64,000 nucleotides of DNA. It comes from Acinetobacter haemolyticus (GTDB lineage: Bacteria; Pseudomonadota; Gammaproteobacteria; Pseudomonadales; Moraxellaceae). Position numbers and translations under genes: made by a program. Shown here in pieces: positions 28,809 to 38,432 of this stretch. The notes below the pieces were generated by a model, which was not told the origin of the DNA, made no database searches, and worked only from the letters and a program-made list of their open reading frames with translations. Numbering within the stretch: position 1 is the first letter of the stretch; every line of letters starts with the position of its first letter. The stretch is taken from positions 62,001 through 126,000 of the forward strand of contig NZ_OVCN01000005.1 in the NCBI RefSeq assembly GCF_900406815.1. The letters are read 5' to 3'.

Positions 28809-29054
28809 CGTAATTTATTATGCTGTAAAAATATGACTTCAATCACTCATTTAACCATAAAACTTTTCTACATCGCATATGATTCAATATAAAACTTCAA
28901 AATACCCTGAGAAGATTAAGGTTTTTGTAAGCAAGTAATTTATTAAATCAAGCATTTCGATTAGAATAGCCAAGCTCTTCGTGGCGTGTGTCATCCCTTG
29001 AACACAAAAATGTTCCTTTCATGCTTTTGAAAATTCGCGTGGCTTATAACGGTA

Positions 29055-29849
29055 ATGAATCAAATTCTTCCTTCTTCGTTGGAGTTAACTCCTTCCATTC
29101 GTGTGCTTGACGAGTGGCAAGAAGCCATACCTGAAGATTTGTATATACCACCTGCCGCATTTGAAATTTTATTGGAACAATTCGAAGGCCCTTTGGACTT
29201 CTTGATTTACCTCATTCAAAAAAATGGCTTCGATCTTTTACAGTTAGATATTTCTCCGATCGCAACTCAATATTTATCATATATGGATAGTATGAAATCG
29301 TTGAATATCGAACTGACTGCCGATTATATGGTGATGGCAGCATTACTTGCCGATTTAAAGTCTCGTTTACTGCTTCCCAAACCTGCCGCCGTCGATCCTT
29401 TTGAAAAAGATCCTAAACAAGAACTCATCGATCGTTTAGAAACATACCTACGCATTAAACAAGCCGCTGAAAAATTAGGACAAATGCCCATCTTTGAGCG
29501 GGATACATTTAGTACGAATGTAAATATTGGTCATATTGCTCCCATCTATGAGGGTTATGATGCTGATGCTTTAAGGGATGCGTTATTTTGTGTATTTAAT
29601 CGCCCTGAGCCCATTACCCATATTGTTGCTCAAGAGCCTGTTTTGCTTGAGGAGCGGATTGCTTATATTGAAAGCCAATTGGCTTCTGGCGAAAGTTTAA
29701 GTTTCATCGCTCTCCTTAATCCCCAGCAAGGGCGTATGGGAATGGTCGTAACATTTATGGCGGTACTTGAATTGACTCGTCAACAAAAGATTCAGATTAT
29801 TCATACAGGGATCGAGGCACCTCTGACAATTCAAGGAATTGCTGCATGA
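29055..29849 (+). CDS. scpA: Segregation and condensation protein ScpA
   Basis: ScpA is the kleisin of the SMC-ScpAB condensin. It has 264 residues. The family segment FEGPLDFLIYLIQKNGFDLLQLDISPIATQYL near residues 43-75 contacts the SMC head and ScpB. A C-terminal winged helix (about 195-255) is present. The stop overlaps the scpB start (ATGA). The partner smc is also in this window, 14 kb away. Confidence 0.95.
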   Translation: MNQILPSSLELTPSIRVLDEWQEAIPEDLYIPPAAFEILLEQFEGPLDFLIYLIQKNGFDLLQLDISPIATQYLSYMDSMKSLNIELTADYMVMAALLADLKSRLLLPKPAAVDPFEKDPKQELIDRLETYLRIKQAAEKLGQMPIFERDTFSTNVNIGHIAPIYEGYDADALRDALFCVFNRPEPITHIVAQEPVLLEERIAYIESQLASGESLSFIALLNPQQGRMGMVVTFMAVLELTRQQKIQIIHTGIEAPLTIQGIAA

Positions 29850-30445
29850 GTTTAGATCAATTTGATTCCAATGAAGGCATGTCGCTTGAAGACATTCATC
29901 ATGATGTGCTATTGCAAATAGAAGCAATTTTATTCGCCAGTGACTCACCAGTTTCACTTGCACGTCTAAAAGAAGCCTTTCAAAACCAATATAATAAGCA
30001 ACAGTTACGTCAGTTTTTGCAACAATTAGCGATGTTACAACATGGTCGTTCTATCGAATTGATCGAGACCGCTCAAGGTTTCCGTTTTCAGGTCCGTGCC
30101 AAGTATCGTAATATTATTGCGCAAGTTTGGCCTGAGCGCCCAACTAAATTATCGCCGTCGTTACTCGAAACCGTCGCTGTTATTGCGTATCATCAACCTG
30201 TAACACGTGCAGATATTGAGCAAATTCGTGGTGTATCGAATAACAGTCAAATTTTAAGAACACTGTTTGACTGGAACTGGATCAAAGAGTCTGGTTTCAG
30301 AAATTTACCTGGAAGACCTGCGTTGTTAGTGACGACGCCCCAATTTTTAAATGCATTTGGTCTAGCTTCGCTAGGTCAACTGCCTCCCCTGCAGAACGCC
30401 AAGGAAGCTTTCATGACACTCGACGCACAAGCGTCGAAGTCTTGA
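29846..30445 (+). CDS. scpB: Segregation and condensation protein ScpB
   Basis: ScpB is the winged-helix partner that dimerises on ScpA. It has 199 residues, with IEAILFASDSPVSLARLKEAF near residue 28 and the conserved ETVAVIAYHQPVTRADIEQIRGV near 110. Translation is coupled to scpA. rluB follows 41 bases later, the usual order. Confidence 0.95.
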   Translation: MSLDQFDSNEGMSLEDIHHDVLLQIEAILFASDSPVSLARLKEAFQNQYNKQQLRQFLQQLAMLQHGRSIELIETAQGFRFQVRAKYRNIIAQVWPERPTKLSPSLLETVAVIAYHQPVTRADIEQIRGVSNNSQILRTLFDWNWIKESGFRNLPGRPALLVTTPQFLNAFGLASLGQLPPLQNAKEAFMTLDAQASKS

Positions 30446-30486
30446 GAAGGTGAACTGTTGATCATTATGTCTAAGGTTGTGCTGTC

Positions 30487-31431
30487 ATGAGTGAAAAATT
30501 ACAAAAGGTTTTAGCGAGAGTTGGGCTTGGCTCACGTCGCTATATGGAGGAAGTCATTGCTGCTGGTCGTGTCAGTATCAATGGTCGTATTGCCCAAGTT
30601 GGCGAACGCATTGAGCCAGGCGATGAACTTCGTATTGATGGTCGTAAAGTACAATTCCAAGTAGAAGACGAAATTCGTCGTCGTGTTTTAATTTACTATA
30701 AACCAGAAGGTGAGATTTGCTCGCGTAATGATCCTGAAAAACGTCCAACTGTATTTGATCATTTACCTCAAATCGCCAATGACCGCTGGGTTATGGTGGG
30801 CCGCCTCGATATCAACAGTACAGGCTTATTACTCTTCACAAACGATGGTGAGCTTGCAAATCGCTTGATGCACCCGTCAAACGAAGTAGAACGTGAATAT
30901 GCAGTACGCGTTATGGGTGAAGTGACACCTCAAATCCGTAATAACATGCTCAAGGGTGTTGAGCTTGAGGATGGTCCTGCGAAATTTGAATCCTTCTCTG
31001 AAATTGGTGGTGATGGAATTAACCGTTGGTACCAAGTTGTGGTTAAAGAAGGTCGTAACCGCGAAGTTCGTCGTATCTTTGAATCACAGAATTTAAAAGT
31101 GAGTCGTTTATTACGTACTCGTTATGGAACAGTGATTTTACCGCGTGAGTTACGTACAGGTCGCTGGATGGAACTCGACAAAATGGATATCGACAACTTA
31201 GCAAAATCTGTTGAGTTAAAACCACGCCAAGGTACTGGTTTATTTGGTATGGCTAAACGTCGTACTGAACGTATGGCAGACAAACCTATGGCTGCTCGTC
31301 GTGGTGGTTATTTACGTCAACAGCGTCGTGAGGATGAACAGCCAGAACAACGTCCAAACAACAATGGTGGCAACCATAGTAACAATGGTCGTAAAACGAT
31401 TGGCTTTAATAAAGGCTTTAAGAAGTTTTAA
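30487..31431 (+). CDS. rluB: 23S rRNA pseudouridine(2605) synthase RluB
   Basis: RluB modifies 23S rRNA U2605 near the peptidyl-transferase centre. It has an S4 RNA-binding domain (1-60, KLQKVLARVGLGSRRYMEEVI) and a catalytic domain with the Asp in VGRLDINSTGLLLFTNDGEL. Its C-terminal 60 residues are basic and rich in R, G and N (QQRREDEQPEQ, NNNGGNHSNNGRK), likely a disordered RNA-binding tail. It has 314 residues. Confidence 0.94.
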   Translation: MSEKLQKVLARVGLGSRRYMEEVIAAGRVSINGRIAQVGERIEPGDELRIDGRKVQFQVEDEIRRRVLIYYKPEGEICSRNDPEKRPTVFDHLPQIANDRWVMVGRLDINSTGLLLFTNDGELANRLMHPSNEVEREYAVRVMGEVTPQIRNNMLKGVELEDGPAKFESFSEIGGDGINRWYQVVVKEGRNREVRRIFESQNLKVSRLLRTRYGTVILPRELRTGRWMELDKMDIDNLAKSVELKPRQGTGLFGMAKRRTERMADKPMAARRGGYLRQQRREDEQPEQRPNNNGGNHSNNGRKTIGFNKGFKKF

Positions 31432-31450
31432 AAATCCTAAAGAATCATCT

Positions 31451-31481
31451 AAGCTAACAAGTTCGCTTGTTAGCTTTTTTT
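31451..31481 (+). terminator. rluB terminator
   Basis: Perfect 10-bp stem AGCTAACAAG/CTTGTTAGCT with a TTCG loop and seven T residues. Confidence 0.92.
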
Positions 31482-32151
31482 ATTTTATTTCCTTAATTAC
31501 GATAGGAAGAACTATACTATTAACTTTATATCCCTTCGGTTTGTCATTGCAGGCATTTCCTGTCACCGTCGTTTTCACAACATAAGGCGAATACGGCATT
31601 ACATTTAAATAACCCGTGTTATCTGATCCTGTACGACAATCTTCTGCATCAAGTTTTTCGTCATAGCGACCAGCATTAGAAGACTCCTGAACTTCAGTAA
31701 TCAACTTGGCATTCCATTGGCTCAAATAAACTAAACTTTTAGTAGCTTCAACAGTTCCTTGTCCCGACCCAGCACTTTCGATTTCAACCAGTTCAATCGA
31801 TTTACCTTTATACATCGTTGGATGAACTTTAAATGTATTCGATTGACCACCAAACTCTTTTAAAATTTTCGCTTGTTTGAGCTTTGGACGGGTCAGCACA
31901 TAACCTGCCCAAAAGTTACGCCCAGCATTTTCAAAACTAACACCAGACAAATAAGCTTCTTCGCCTGAAATTAATTTTACTTTTTCCGTGTGATCAATCT
32001 GAATAGCTTGCTGAGGATTCGCATTTGAATTTTGTAGGTTTGTGATCCAACTAATGATGGTTTTATCTGATGGTACAGCAGCATAGGATGCTGAGACTGG
32101 AATCAAAAATCCAAATAAAATGGATAGAACTAATTTATTTTTCTTGTTCAT
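31480..32151 (-). CDS. Unrecognised secreted protein
   Basis: A 223-residue product with a clear signal peptide (KLVLSILFGFLIPVSASYA, cleaved after AYA at about residue 24), so likely periplasmic. No known domain was recognised. The mature part is polar and beta-rich with cysteines in EDCRTG and GNACND that may form a disulfide. A stretch SAGSGQGTVEATKSLVYLSQW resembles folds seen in small secreted beta-proteins but is not diagnostic. It is a single-gene unit converging on rluB. Confidence 0.7.
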   Translation of the reverse strand: MNKKNKLVLSILFGFLIPVSASYAAVPSDKTIISWITNLQNSNANPQQAIQIDHTEKVKLISGEEAYLSGVSFENAGRNFWAGYVLTRPKLKQAKILKEFGGQSNTFKVHPTMYKGKSIELVEIESAGSGQGTVEATKSLVYLSQWNAKLITEVQESSNAGRYDEKLDAEDCRTGSDNTGYLNVMPYSPYVVKTTVTGNACNDKPKGYKVNSIVLPIVIKEIK

Positions 32152-32461
32152 TTTAAACCTTACTTTTTACTATCGAAAATCTCACATGAAATATGATACT
32201 CGGAAACGTCATCCACAACCTGCGTGAATTTTGCAATATATTGTTTCTGCGAAATAATAAAAACAATAACAGAAAGAGAACAGGTTTTGTGGATGACAAT
32301 GCCTTTGCCTACTTTGGGCGAAACCAAAGTAGGGCGAACCTGAACGAAGTTGAAATATATTTCAACTGAAGCGCAAGACTCAGTGGTTTATCCCTAACTT
32401 TAGCTTGAACTCGGCGATACTCCATGAGGAGCCACTATTTTGATTCTAATTAAAATTTAAG
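32152..32461. other. Intergenic region downstream of bioD, with an inverted repeat
   Basis: About 310 bases without a gene. It holds the perfect inverted repeat CCTACTTTGG-GCGAAA-CCAAAGTAGG (32308-32333), preceded by ACAATGCCTTTG. A related copy lies upstream of bioA. A second small palindrome, TTGAAATATATTTCAA, follows at about 32350. The left end would hold the promoter of the secreted-protein gene. Confidence 0.6.
32308..32333. repeat. Inverted repeat, copy 1 of an intergenic element
   Basis: Ten-base perfect arms with a six-base loop. It matches the element at 36431-36455 at about 21 of 25 positions. Confidence 0.7.
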
Positions 32462-33106
32462 TTAATTAAACTTTTCCAACTCTATCCATTCTGCATCAGG
32501 AAAATGCTTTGCCACATAAGCCTTTAAATAATCTGCTGTATCTTTAGAAATGAGGGGATCTTTCGATTCATCTTTTAAGTTATACACCAAAGCCTGCAAA
32601 CTCAAACCACGATGTTTTAAAGCTTCTAAACTCAACAATGTGTGGTTAATGCTCCCCAAACGCCCAGAAGTCACCAAAATCACAGGAAATTGATGTTGAG
32701 CAATATAATCAATGGTCAATAAATCTGTGGTTAAAGGCACCATTAAACCGCCCGCACCCTCTAACAGCACCACCTCAAAACGCTGAGCAAGCTCTTTAGT
32801 TGCAGCTTCGATCTTGGCAAAATCTAACTCACGCCCATCTAAACGTGTAGCTAAATGTGGTGAAGCTGGATAAGTGAAAATTTCAGGCATGGTCAATTTT
32901 TCATGATCTTCCTGAAACCAGCCACTCCCCATAATTTCACGGTGTTTTTCGATGTCTTCAGACACATCGATATTCCCTGTTTGCACCAACTTTTGGGTGA
33001 TAACACGCTGCCCTTGTTCGGTCCAAAGTTTGGCGAGATAACCTGTGGCATAAGTTTTACCAATTTCTGTATCAATACCGCTGACAAAATAAATTGCTGC
33101 ACTCAT
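32462..33106 (-). CDS. bioD: Dethiobiotin synthetase BioD
   Basis: BioD closes the ureido ring of dethiobiotin using ATP and CO2. It has 214 residues, a P-loop [20 protein letters not shown] at residues 7-26, a catalytic Lys in TQKLVQTG and [13 protein letters not shown] near residue 115. Its start overlaps the bioC stop by 4 bases. It is the last gene of bioA-bioF-bioC-bioD. bioB is not in the window. Confidence 0.96.
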   Translation of the reverse strand: MSAAIYFVSGIDTEIGKTYATGYLAKLWTEQGQRVITQKLVQTGNIDVSEDIEKHREIMGSGWFQEDHEKLTMPEIFTYPASPHLATRLDGRELDFAKIEAATKELAQRFEVVLLEGAGGLMVPLTTDLLTIDYIAQHQFPVILVTSGRLGSINHTLLSLEALKHRGLSLQALVYNLKDESKDPLISKDTADYLKAYVAKHFPDAEWIELEKFN

Positions 33107-33861
33107 GCTTTTCTCCGCGCAATCACGTAAATCGGATGATAAGTTAGGCGAAAACCTTGCTCATCTTGAAACTGTTGATAATCAAAATAGAACTGCTGTA
33201 AAGATTGCTTGGTCCAACGATGTGACTTTGCTGTTGCAGTCACCCCCGTCGCTTTTAGATGATGCAGCACTAATTTAGGATCATCAAAATATAGATGTTT
33301 TTGTTCTTCTTGTATAAACACAATCTCAAAGCCATTTTCTTCAAGTTTCTGTTTCAATACATCACTAGAATAATAACTTAAACCTTGCCCAGTCAGCTTT
33401 TTGATTTCAATTAAATTATTTTCACCAAATGTAGAGAAACTCAAATAGCCTTTCGGTTTTAACGCATCATGAATTCGTTGTAATAATGCAGGTAGATCAG
33501 TCATCCATTGCAAAGCTGAACTCGAAATCACCGCATCCAATTCTGATGGTAATTCAAGTTGCTCTATATCTCCGATCAACCAAGCTATATTATGAATCGT
33601 TGAAAAATGCTGATCAACATCCTCATAAAGATCATTTAAAAATAATTGATCAAACTGAAAATGAGTCTGAAATAAATGCGTTAAATTACCCGACCCACAA
33701 CCGATCTCAAGTACAGAATCAAAAGTCTTTGGACAATACGCTTTCAGATATTCAAATAATTGTGCACTGATCTGCTTTTGCACTACAGCATGCTCAACGT
33801 AACTTTGCCCTGCTTTGGCAAAACGTTGAGCGACTAAAGCTTTATCGACACTCACAAACAT
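33103..33861 (-). CDS. bioC: Malonyl-ACP O-methyltransferase BioC
   Basis: BioC methylates malonyl-ACP with SAM so that fatty-acid synthesis can build the pimeloyl chain. It has 252 residues. SAM motif I is [15 protein letters not shown] near residue 51, and the following [11 protein letters not shown] is family-typical. Its start lies inside the bioF end (10-base overlap). A GTG two codons in (33855) has better spacing to GGTGG and is an alternative start. Confidence 0.93.
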   Translation of the reverse strand: MFVSVDKALVAQRFAKAGQSYVEHAVVQKQISAQLFEYLKAYCPKTFDSVLEIGCGSGNLTHLFQTHFQFDQLFLNDLYEDVDQHFSTIHNIAWLIGDIEQLELPSELDAVISSSALQWMTDLPALLQRIHDALKPKGYLSFSTFGENNLIEIKKLTGQGLSYYSSDVLKQKLEENGFEIVFIQEEQKHLYFDDPKLVLHHLKATGVTATAKSHRWTKQSLQQFYFDYQQFQDEQGFRLTYHPIYVIARRKA

Positions 33862-35006
33862 TCCACCAATTTTTCTAATTCAGCTTTTTGAACCATAGAC
33901 GTTAATGAGATACGTAGACGTGAACTATTTTGCGGTACTGTTGGCGGTCGCACTGGCATGGCATAAAAACCTTGTTGCTGAACATAACGTGCTTTTTCAA
34001 TCGCTGCGTTATTTTCGCCGACAATAATTGGAATAATATGGCTACTCGATGGACTTGAAAAACCTTTTGCAATCACCGCCTGCTGTAAAAAATGACTGAT
34101 CTCAGCCAAGTGCTGACGCTGCTGCTGCATATTTAAAACTTTATTAAAGATAAAGTCAGACCATGCCATCGAGATTGGTGGTAATGCTGTGCTGAAAATC
34201 AAAGGACGCATTTTATTAATAAGATAATCACGGATGATAGGATCACAAATAATATAACCGCCAATTGAAGCAATCGCTTTGCCAAAAGTCCCAACAAGGA
34301 AATCAATCTGATGCAATACGCCATATTGCTCAGCACAACCTAATCCTTGCTCACCTCTCACGCCGATGGCATGAGCTTCATCAACATATAGCATGGTTTT
34401 GACAAAACGTTGCTTTAACTGAGCTAAGGCAGCTAAATCCGTTTCATCACCATCCATACTAAAAATACTTTCAGTCACGACAATAATACGTTCAATATTT
34501 TCATCTTGTTGATACTTTTGTAATAACTGTTCCAAATGCTGCAAATCATTATGACGATAACGCACATATTGAGCATTCGATAGACGAATACCATCAATCA
34601 TACTGGCATGAACCAGTTTATCCGCCAAAATTACGGTTTTGCTATCACATAAGGCAGGCAAAATACCGATATTCATATGATAGCCACTATTAAAGAGCAA
34701 GGCAGCTCGACCAAAAGCTTTGCTTAGGCTATTTTCAAACTGTTCATATTCTGCAAAATTACCTGTCAGTAAACGCGAAGAAGAAGAACTAAATAATGCG
34801 CGGTCGATTTGCAAAGTATCGAGAAATTCTTCTCTTAAACTTAAATTAGCAGCCAGACCTAGATAGTCATTGGATGCCAAATTCAACATGGTTCGATCTT
34901 GAATGGTGATCCATCGTCCCCGCTGTTGATTTGAAGTAAATTGACGAAAATTACCTTGCTGTTTAAGGTGGTCAAGCTGCTCAGCATAATGATCAAGCAA
35001 GGACAT
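33852..35006 (-). CDS. bioF: 8-amino-7-oxononanoate synthase BioF
   Basis: BioF condenses pimeloyl-ACP with alanine using PLP. It has 384 residues. NDYLGLA lies near residue 46, the pyridine-stacking segment [10 protein letters not shown] near 105, and the PLP lysine in [14 protein letters not shown] near 234. I chose the ATG at 35006 (MSLLDHY) because AGGAG sits 8 bases upstream; an ATG two codons earlier is too close to it. It overlaps the bioA end by 14 bases. Confidence 0.95.
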   Translation of the reverse strand: MSLLDHYAEQLDHLKQQGNFRQFTSNQQRGRWITIQDRTMLNLASNDYLGLAANLSLREEFLDTLQIDRALFSSSSSRLLTGNFAEYEQFENSLSKAFGRAALLFNSGYHMNIGILPALCDSKTVILADKLVHASMIDGIRLSNAQYVRYRHNDLQHLEQLLQKYQQDENIERIIVVTESIFSMDGDETDLAALAQLKQRFVKTMLYVDEAHAIGVRGEQGLGCAEQYGVLHQIDFLVGTFGKAIASIGGYIICDPIIRDYLINKMRPLIFSTALPPISMAWSDFIFNKVLNMQQQRQHLAEISHFLQQAVIAKGFSSPSSSHIIPIIVGENNAAIEKARYVQQQGFYAMPVRPPTVPQNSSRLRISLTSMVQKAELEKLVECL

Positions 35007-36288
35007 CGGCATTTGCTCCTTGCATATTTTTCACCACTTCACTCATCTGTTCTAATAAGTAATGTAGTTCCTCATCTGTGATCACATACGGCGGCATCAC
35101 GTAGACCAATTTTCCAAATGGTCGTACCCAAATACCACGCTTCACAAACTGCTGCTGTAAGGTTTTCATGTCTACATTAGAGGTTAATTCAACCACACCA
35201 ATCGCACCTAGAACACGTACATCAGCAACGTATTCAAGCTGTGCTAAACCACTTAGTTGCTCAACAAGAATCTTTTCAATACGTTGAATATTACTCTGCC
35301 AGTCTTGTTCAACCAATAATTGAGTACTTCTTAAAGCAACTGCACAAGCTAAAGGATTTGCCATAAAGGTTGGACCATGCATGAACACGCCAGCTTCGCC
35401 ACAACTAATGGTTTCAGCCACTTGTTTAGTCGTTAATGTTGCAGACAAGGTCATATACCCCCCTGTTAAGCCCTTACCAATACACATGATATCGGGTTCA
35501 ACTTGCGCATGTTCCCAAGCAAACATTTTACCTGTGCGCCCAAAGCCTGTTGCGATCTCATCAAAGATCAACAACAAATTGAATTGCTCACATAATTCTT
35601 TGGCTTGGCGCAAATACTCAGGATGATAAAAACGCATCCCTCCTGCACCTTGCACAATTGGTTCAATAATTAGTGCAGCAATACTGTGATGATGCTGTTC
35701 GATCTGGTGTTTGAGCTCTTGAATATCTTGTGGATTCCACTCACCATCAAAGCGACTTTGTGGCGCGGGTACAAAGATTCGATTCGGTAAACTTGAGCCA
35801 AAAATCTGGTGCATTCCCGTGACAGGATCACACACAGACATCGCATTCCAAGTATCACCATGATAACCAGAACGTGTAGTAATAAAATTGGTTTTCTTAG
35901 GTTGATTCAATGCAGCCCAATACTGCACTGCCATTTTTAAAGCCACTTCAACTGAAACTGAACCTGAGTCAGCATAGAAAATTTTATCTAAACTCGGAGG
36001 CGTAATTTTTAATAAGAGTTTACCCAGTTCAATCGCAGGTTCATGCGTCAAACCACCAAACATGATATGCGCCATGTTCTGTAATTGGTCTGCAACCGCC
36101 TGATTGAGTTCAGGATGGTTATAACCATGAATCGCACACCACCATGATGACATACCATCCACTAAAGTTCGCCCATCTTCTAATTCAATCGTTGCGCCAT
36201 AGGCACGTTTGACTTTAAAAGTTGGTAATGGATTTAACATCGAAGTATAAGGATGCCATATATGTTCTAAATCAAATAAATCGGTCAT
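34993..36288 (-). CDS. bioA: Adenosylmethionine-8-amino-7-oxononanoate aminotransferase BioA
   Basis: BioA transfers the SAM amino group to KAPA, giving DAPA. It has 431 residues and is a class III PLP aminotransferase. IWHPYTSM (10-17) and [15 protein letters not shown] are at the N-terminus. [17 protein letters not shown] lies near residue 240, and the PLP lysine is in [17 protein letters not shown] near 271. GAGGAG precedes the ATG by 9 bases. It heads the bio operon. No BirA-type operator was recognised upstream. Confidence 0.96.
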   Translation of the reverse strand: MTDLFDLEHIWHPYTSMLNPLPTFKVKRAYGATIELEDGRTLVDGMSSWWCAIHGYNHPELNQAVADQLQNMAHIMFGGLTHEPAIELGKLLLKITPPSLDKIFYADSGSVSVEVALKMAVQYWAALNQPKKTNFITTRSGYHGDTWNAMSVCDPVTGMHQIFGSSLPNRIFVPAPQSRFDGEWNPQDIQELKHQIEQHHHSIAALIIEPIVQGAGGMRFYHPEYLRQAKELCEQFNLLLIFDEIATGFGRTGKMFAWEHAQVEPDIMCIGKGLTGGYMTLSATLTTKQVAETISCGEAGVFMHGPTFMANPLACAVALRSTQLLVEQDWQSNIQRIEKILVEQLSGLAQLEYVADVRVLGAIGVVELTSNVDMKTLQQQFVKRGIWVRPFGKLVYVMPPYVITDEELHYLLEQMSEVVKNMQGANADVLA

Positions 36289-36590
36289 CCGTTATTACTC
36301 CTCATCCTAAGCCAATTAAATTCATGGCAGTATCTACGATCATGGAGGCGGCATGGATGCCGCCTATTAAGCTGTGGTATCAAGGATGTACCATCAGCTT
36401 AACAAATGCCTTTCTTGCGAAGCTTTTCTTCTCATTTGGGCCAAACCAAAGTAAGTCTAGCTGAAAGCTTATCCTGAAATTAAATTAAAACTCAGCACGA
36501 CTCCGCCCTAACAGATTTAAAATCCGTATGCATAATCTTAAACTTGTCAAAATCTAAAATATATTGCGAGAACTCTCAATTCAAGCAAGA
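36289..36590. other. Intergenic region upstream of bioA with hairpins and a repeat copy
   Basis: About 302 bases without a gene. It contains a hairpin AGGCGGC-ATGGAT-GCCGCCT (36346-36365), a second nested one AAGCTG...CAGCTT (about 36369-36400) and copy 2 of the repeat (36431-36455). A TTGACA hexamer on the minus strand lies near 36546 but lacks a well-spaced -10. No biotin repressor site was recognised. Confidence 0.55.
36431..36455. repeat. Intergenic repeat element, copy 2
   Basis: CTCATTTGGGCCAAACCAAAG plus TAAG, preceded by ACAAATGCCTTT as in copy 1. The left arm has diverged from a perfect palindrome. Confidence 0.6.
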
Positions 36591-37325
36591 TTAAACCGTC
36601 ATTTGAATAAAATCTTCAATTACTTGCACAGTCCTCTCCACCATAAAACATGGAAAACCATGAGAAGCACCTTCAATAGAAATAACAGATAGATTTTTTG
36701 CAGCTAAATTCTGGATATTTTGAGTAATTTGGTAAGGAACTAAAGCATCATGCTCTGCAAAGACGTGCAACTGCCTCCCCTGATAATTTTTATACAACTC
36801 AACCAAATTTAATTCTTCTAATAACTGTAAGCCCTGTATCAATAGCGCAATTGGTTGTGGCCGAATCAATTTTTGCATGGCTAAGAAATCTTTTTTAGCC
36901 GAACTTGTACTTTGACAGACCAATAAGCCAAAACGTTTTAATGTGCTAATCGCATCCTGTTCGAATGACTGTTTAAACTGAACAAAAGTTTCAACTGGCA
37001 TGGCTGTCGTCCAATTAGTTTGAGCAACAAAACAAGGATTTGACGCTAAAGTGATTAAAATCTTTTGTTGAGAATATTGTTTTTCTATTTGATGGACTAA
37101 TAAACTCGCCAATTGCCCACCAAGTGACCATCCCACAATTACATCAAATTTTTCTGCCAATTCCACTTGCTGTTGCAGAATTTGATTGTCTAGGCCATTA
37201 AAGATATTAATCCGTTCAACGATATGCCCTTTTTGCTCCAATCCCTCATGTAAAGGTTTTAATAATTCCGCACCACCACCCCATCCAGTGATAAGTAAAA
37301 TTTTATACTTCAACTTATAACCCAA
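36591..37325 (-). CDS. Alpha/beta hydrolase, BioH-like pimeloyl-ACP methyl esterase
   Basis: A 244-residue alpha/beta hydrolase. TGWGGG near residue 13 is the oxyanion region, the nucleophile Ser is in VGWSLGGQLA near 67, the Asp in FAEHDALVP near 193 and the His in GASHGFPCF near 222. The segment LASNPCFVAQTNW resembles the BioH substrate region. With the bio operon next to it, I infer that it removes the methyl ester from pimeloyl-ACP methyl ester. Another carboxylesterase role is possible. It lies 302 bases upstream of bioA on the same strand. Confidence 0.75.
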   Translation of the reverse strand: MGYKLKYKILLITGWGGGAELLKPLHEGLEQKGHIVERINIFNGLDNQILQQQVELAEKFDVIVGWSLGGQLASLLVHQIEKQYSQQKILITLASNPCFVAQTNWTTAMPVETFVQFKQSFEQDAISTLKRFGLLVCQSTSSAKKDFLAMQKLIRPQPIALLIQGLQLLEELNLVELYKNYQGRQLHVFAEHDALVPYQITQNIQNLAAKNLSVISIEGASHGFPCFMVERTVQVIEDFIQMTV

Positions 37326-37355
37326 TCATTCAAACTCAAAAAATTATATCTCTTT

Positions 37356-37679
37356 CTAATCAATATTTTCCAAATCTACCAATAGATTTGCAGGAATTAC
37401 TCTCTCCCAATTTTGTTTGAACTGCTTATGAACCTTATCAATTTCAAAAGGGCTATTTCGTGCAACTTGCTGAGCAAGAGCAATGTCATACGCGCGCATA
37501 TATGCGATTAAATAATTATTCCCGTCCAATTCTAAATGAAACCAAGATTCAATTGTTACACCTTCGGCTTGTAGAGTCTGAATAGCTTCATCTTTCCGTT
37601 GTTCAATTTCTTTTTTCCATGCTTCTACATTTACTAAACTATCTTGCTTTAATTTGATCAAAACTGCGCCAACGTCCAT
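37356..37679 (-). CDS. Small protein, probably DUF6176 family
   Basis: A 107-residue soluble protein with an alpha/beta pattern reminiscent of antibiotic-monooxygenase-like dimers: K-x-x-S-L-V-N-V-E-A-W-K, GVTIESWFHLELDGNNYLIAYMRAYD and a C-terminal IDKVHKQFKQNW. The family guess is from memory of the conserved W, E-S-x-F and HxxF positions. Function is unknown. It lies 30 bases upstream of the BioH-like gene on the same strand and may share its transcript. Confidence 0.65.
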   Translation of the reverse strand: MDVGAVLIKLKQDSLVNVEAWKKEIEQRKDEAIQTLQAEGVTIESWFHLELDGNNYLIAYMRAYDIALAQQVARNSPFEIDKVHKQFKQNWERVIPANLLVDLENID

Positions 37680-37799
37680 TTCTTTTCCTTTATTACCATC
37701 TACTTTTACGCTTATATCGCGTAAAACATCTGTAAAAAAATTACTAACACATCAAATTTCTAAATTTGCTAAAGTAATTGTCTATCATACGTTGAGATC

Positions 37800-38384
37800 A
37801 TGATGATGAACACAATAAAGTCCAAAGTTCTTATAGTGTGTAGTTCACTGTTTTTATTGACTACACCCAGTTTAAGTACTGCACAAAATACTTTGTTTTC
37901 TAAACAGAATACAGCACAAAAAGAATGGGTTGGACACTCAGCACCAGATTTCAAATTACAAGATCAAGATGGAAAATGGCATACCCTAAATCAATATAAA
38001 GGTAAGTGGATCGTACTTTATTTTTATCCTAAAGATGACACAGCTGGATGTACCCAAGAAGCCAATCAATTCAAAGCACTCTACCCTGAGTTTTTACAAT
38101 CAAATGCTGTTGTACTAGGCGCGAGTTTAGACGATGTTGCTTCACATCAAAAATTCTCAGAAAAGTTAGGCTTACCCTTTCCAATTCTGGCAGATGAAAA
38201 AGGAACGCTTGCTGGAAAATTTGGCATCGTGAGAAATCTAGGTATTACTAAAATCGCTAAACGAGAAAGCTTTCTAATTGATCCAAAAGGTGCGGTGATA
38301 TATCACTATACAAGTGTTAATACACAAACTCATGCTGATCAGGTTCTAAAAGATTTAAAAACCTTGCAGAAAAATAAATCATGA
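37800..38384 (+). CDS. Periplasmic peroxiredoxin, Bcp/AhpC-TSA type
   Basis: A 194-residue thiol peroxidase with a signal peptide (VLIVCSSLFLLTTPSLSTAQ), so likely periplasmic, unlike ordinary cytoplasmic Bcp. The peroxidatic cysteine is in DDTAGCTQEANQF near residue 87. Thioredoxin-fold elements APDFKLQDQDGKWHTL and VLYFYPKD precede it. The usual Bcp second cysteine (C-x4-C) is missing, so it may be a 1-Cys enzyme. Three consecutive ATG codons start it; the exact one is unclear. Confidence 0.85.
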   Translation: MMMNTIKSKVLIVCSSLFLLTTPSLSTAQNTLFSKQNTAQKEWVGHSAPDFKLQDQDGKWHTLNQYKGKWIVLYFYPKDDTAGCTQEANQFKALYPEFLQSNAVVLGASLDDVASHQKFSEKLGLPFPILADEKGTLAGKFGIVRNLGITKIAKRESFLIDPKGAVIYHYTSVNTQTHADQVLKDLKTLQKNKS

Positions 38385-38390
38385 GGTTAT

Positions 38391-38420
38391 AAAAAAACTC
38401 AGCCAAGGCTGAGTTTTTTT
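38391..38420. terminator. Bidirectional terminator between the peroxiredoxin and ferritin genes
   Basis: Stem AAACTCAGC/GCTGAGTTT with a four-base loop and long A- and T-runs on the two sides. Confidence 0.88.
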
Positions 38421-38432
38421 ATTTGAAACATC

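Noticed and set aside
32152..32461. Possible transposon remnant in the bioD downstream repeat
   Set aside because: No transposase fragment or target-site duplication could be seen. I keep it only as an inverted repeat.
36540..36552. TTGACA on the minus strand upstream of bioA as a full promoter
   Set aside because: No -10 hexamer at 16-18 bases was found, so it is not called as a promoter.
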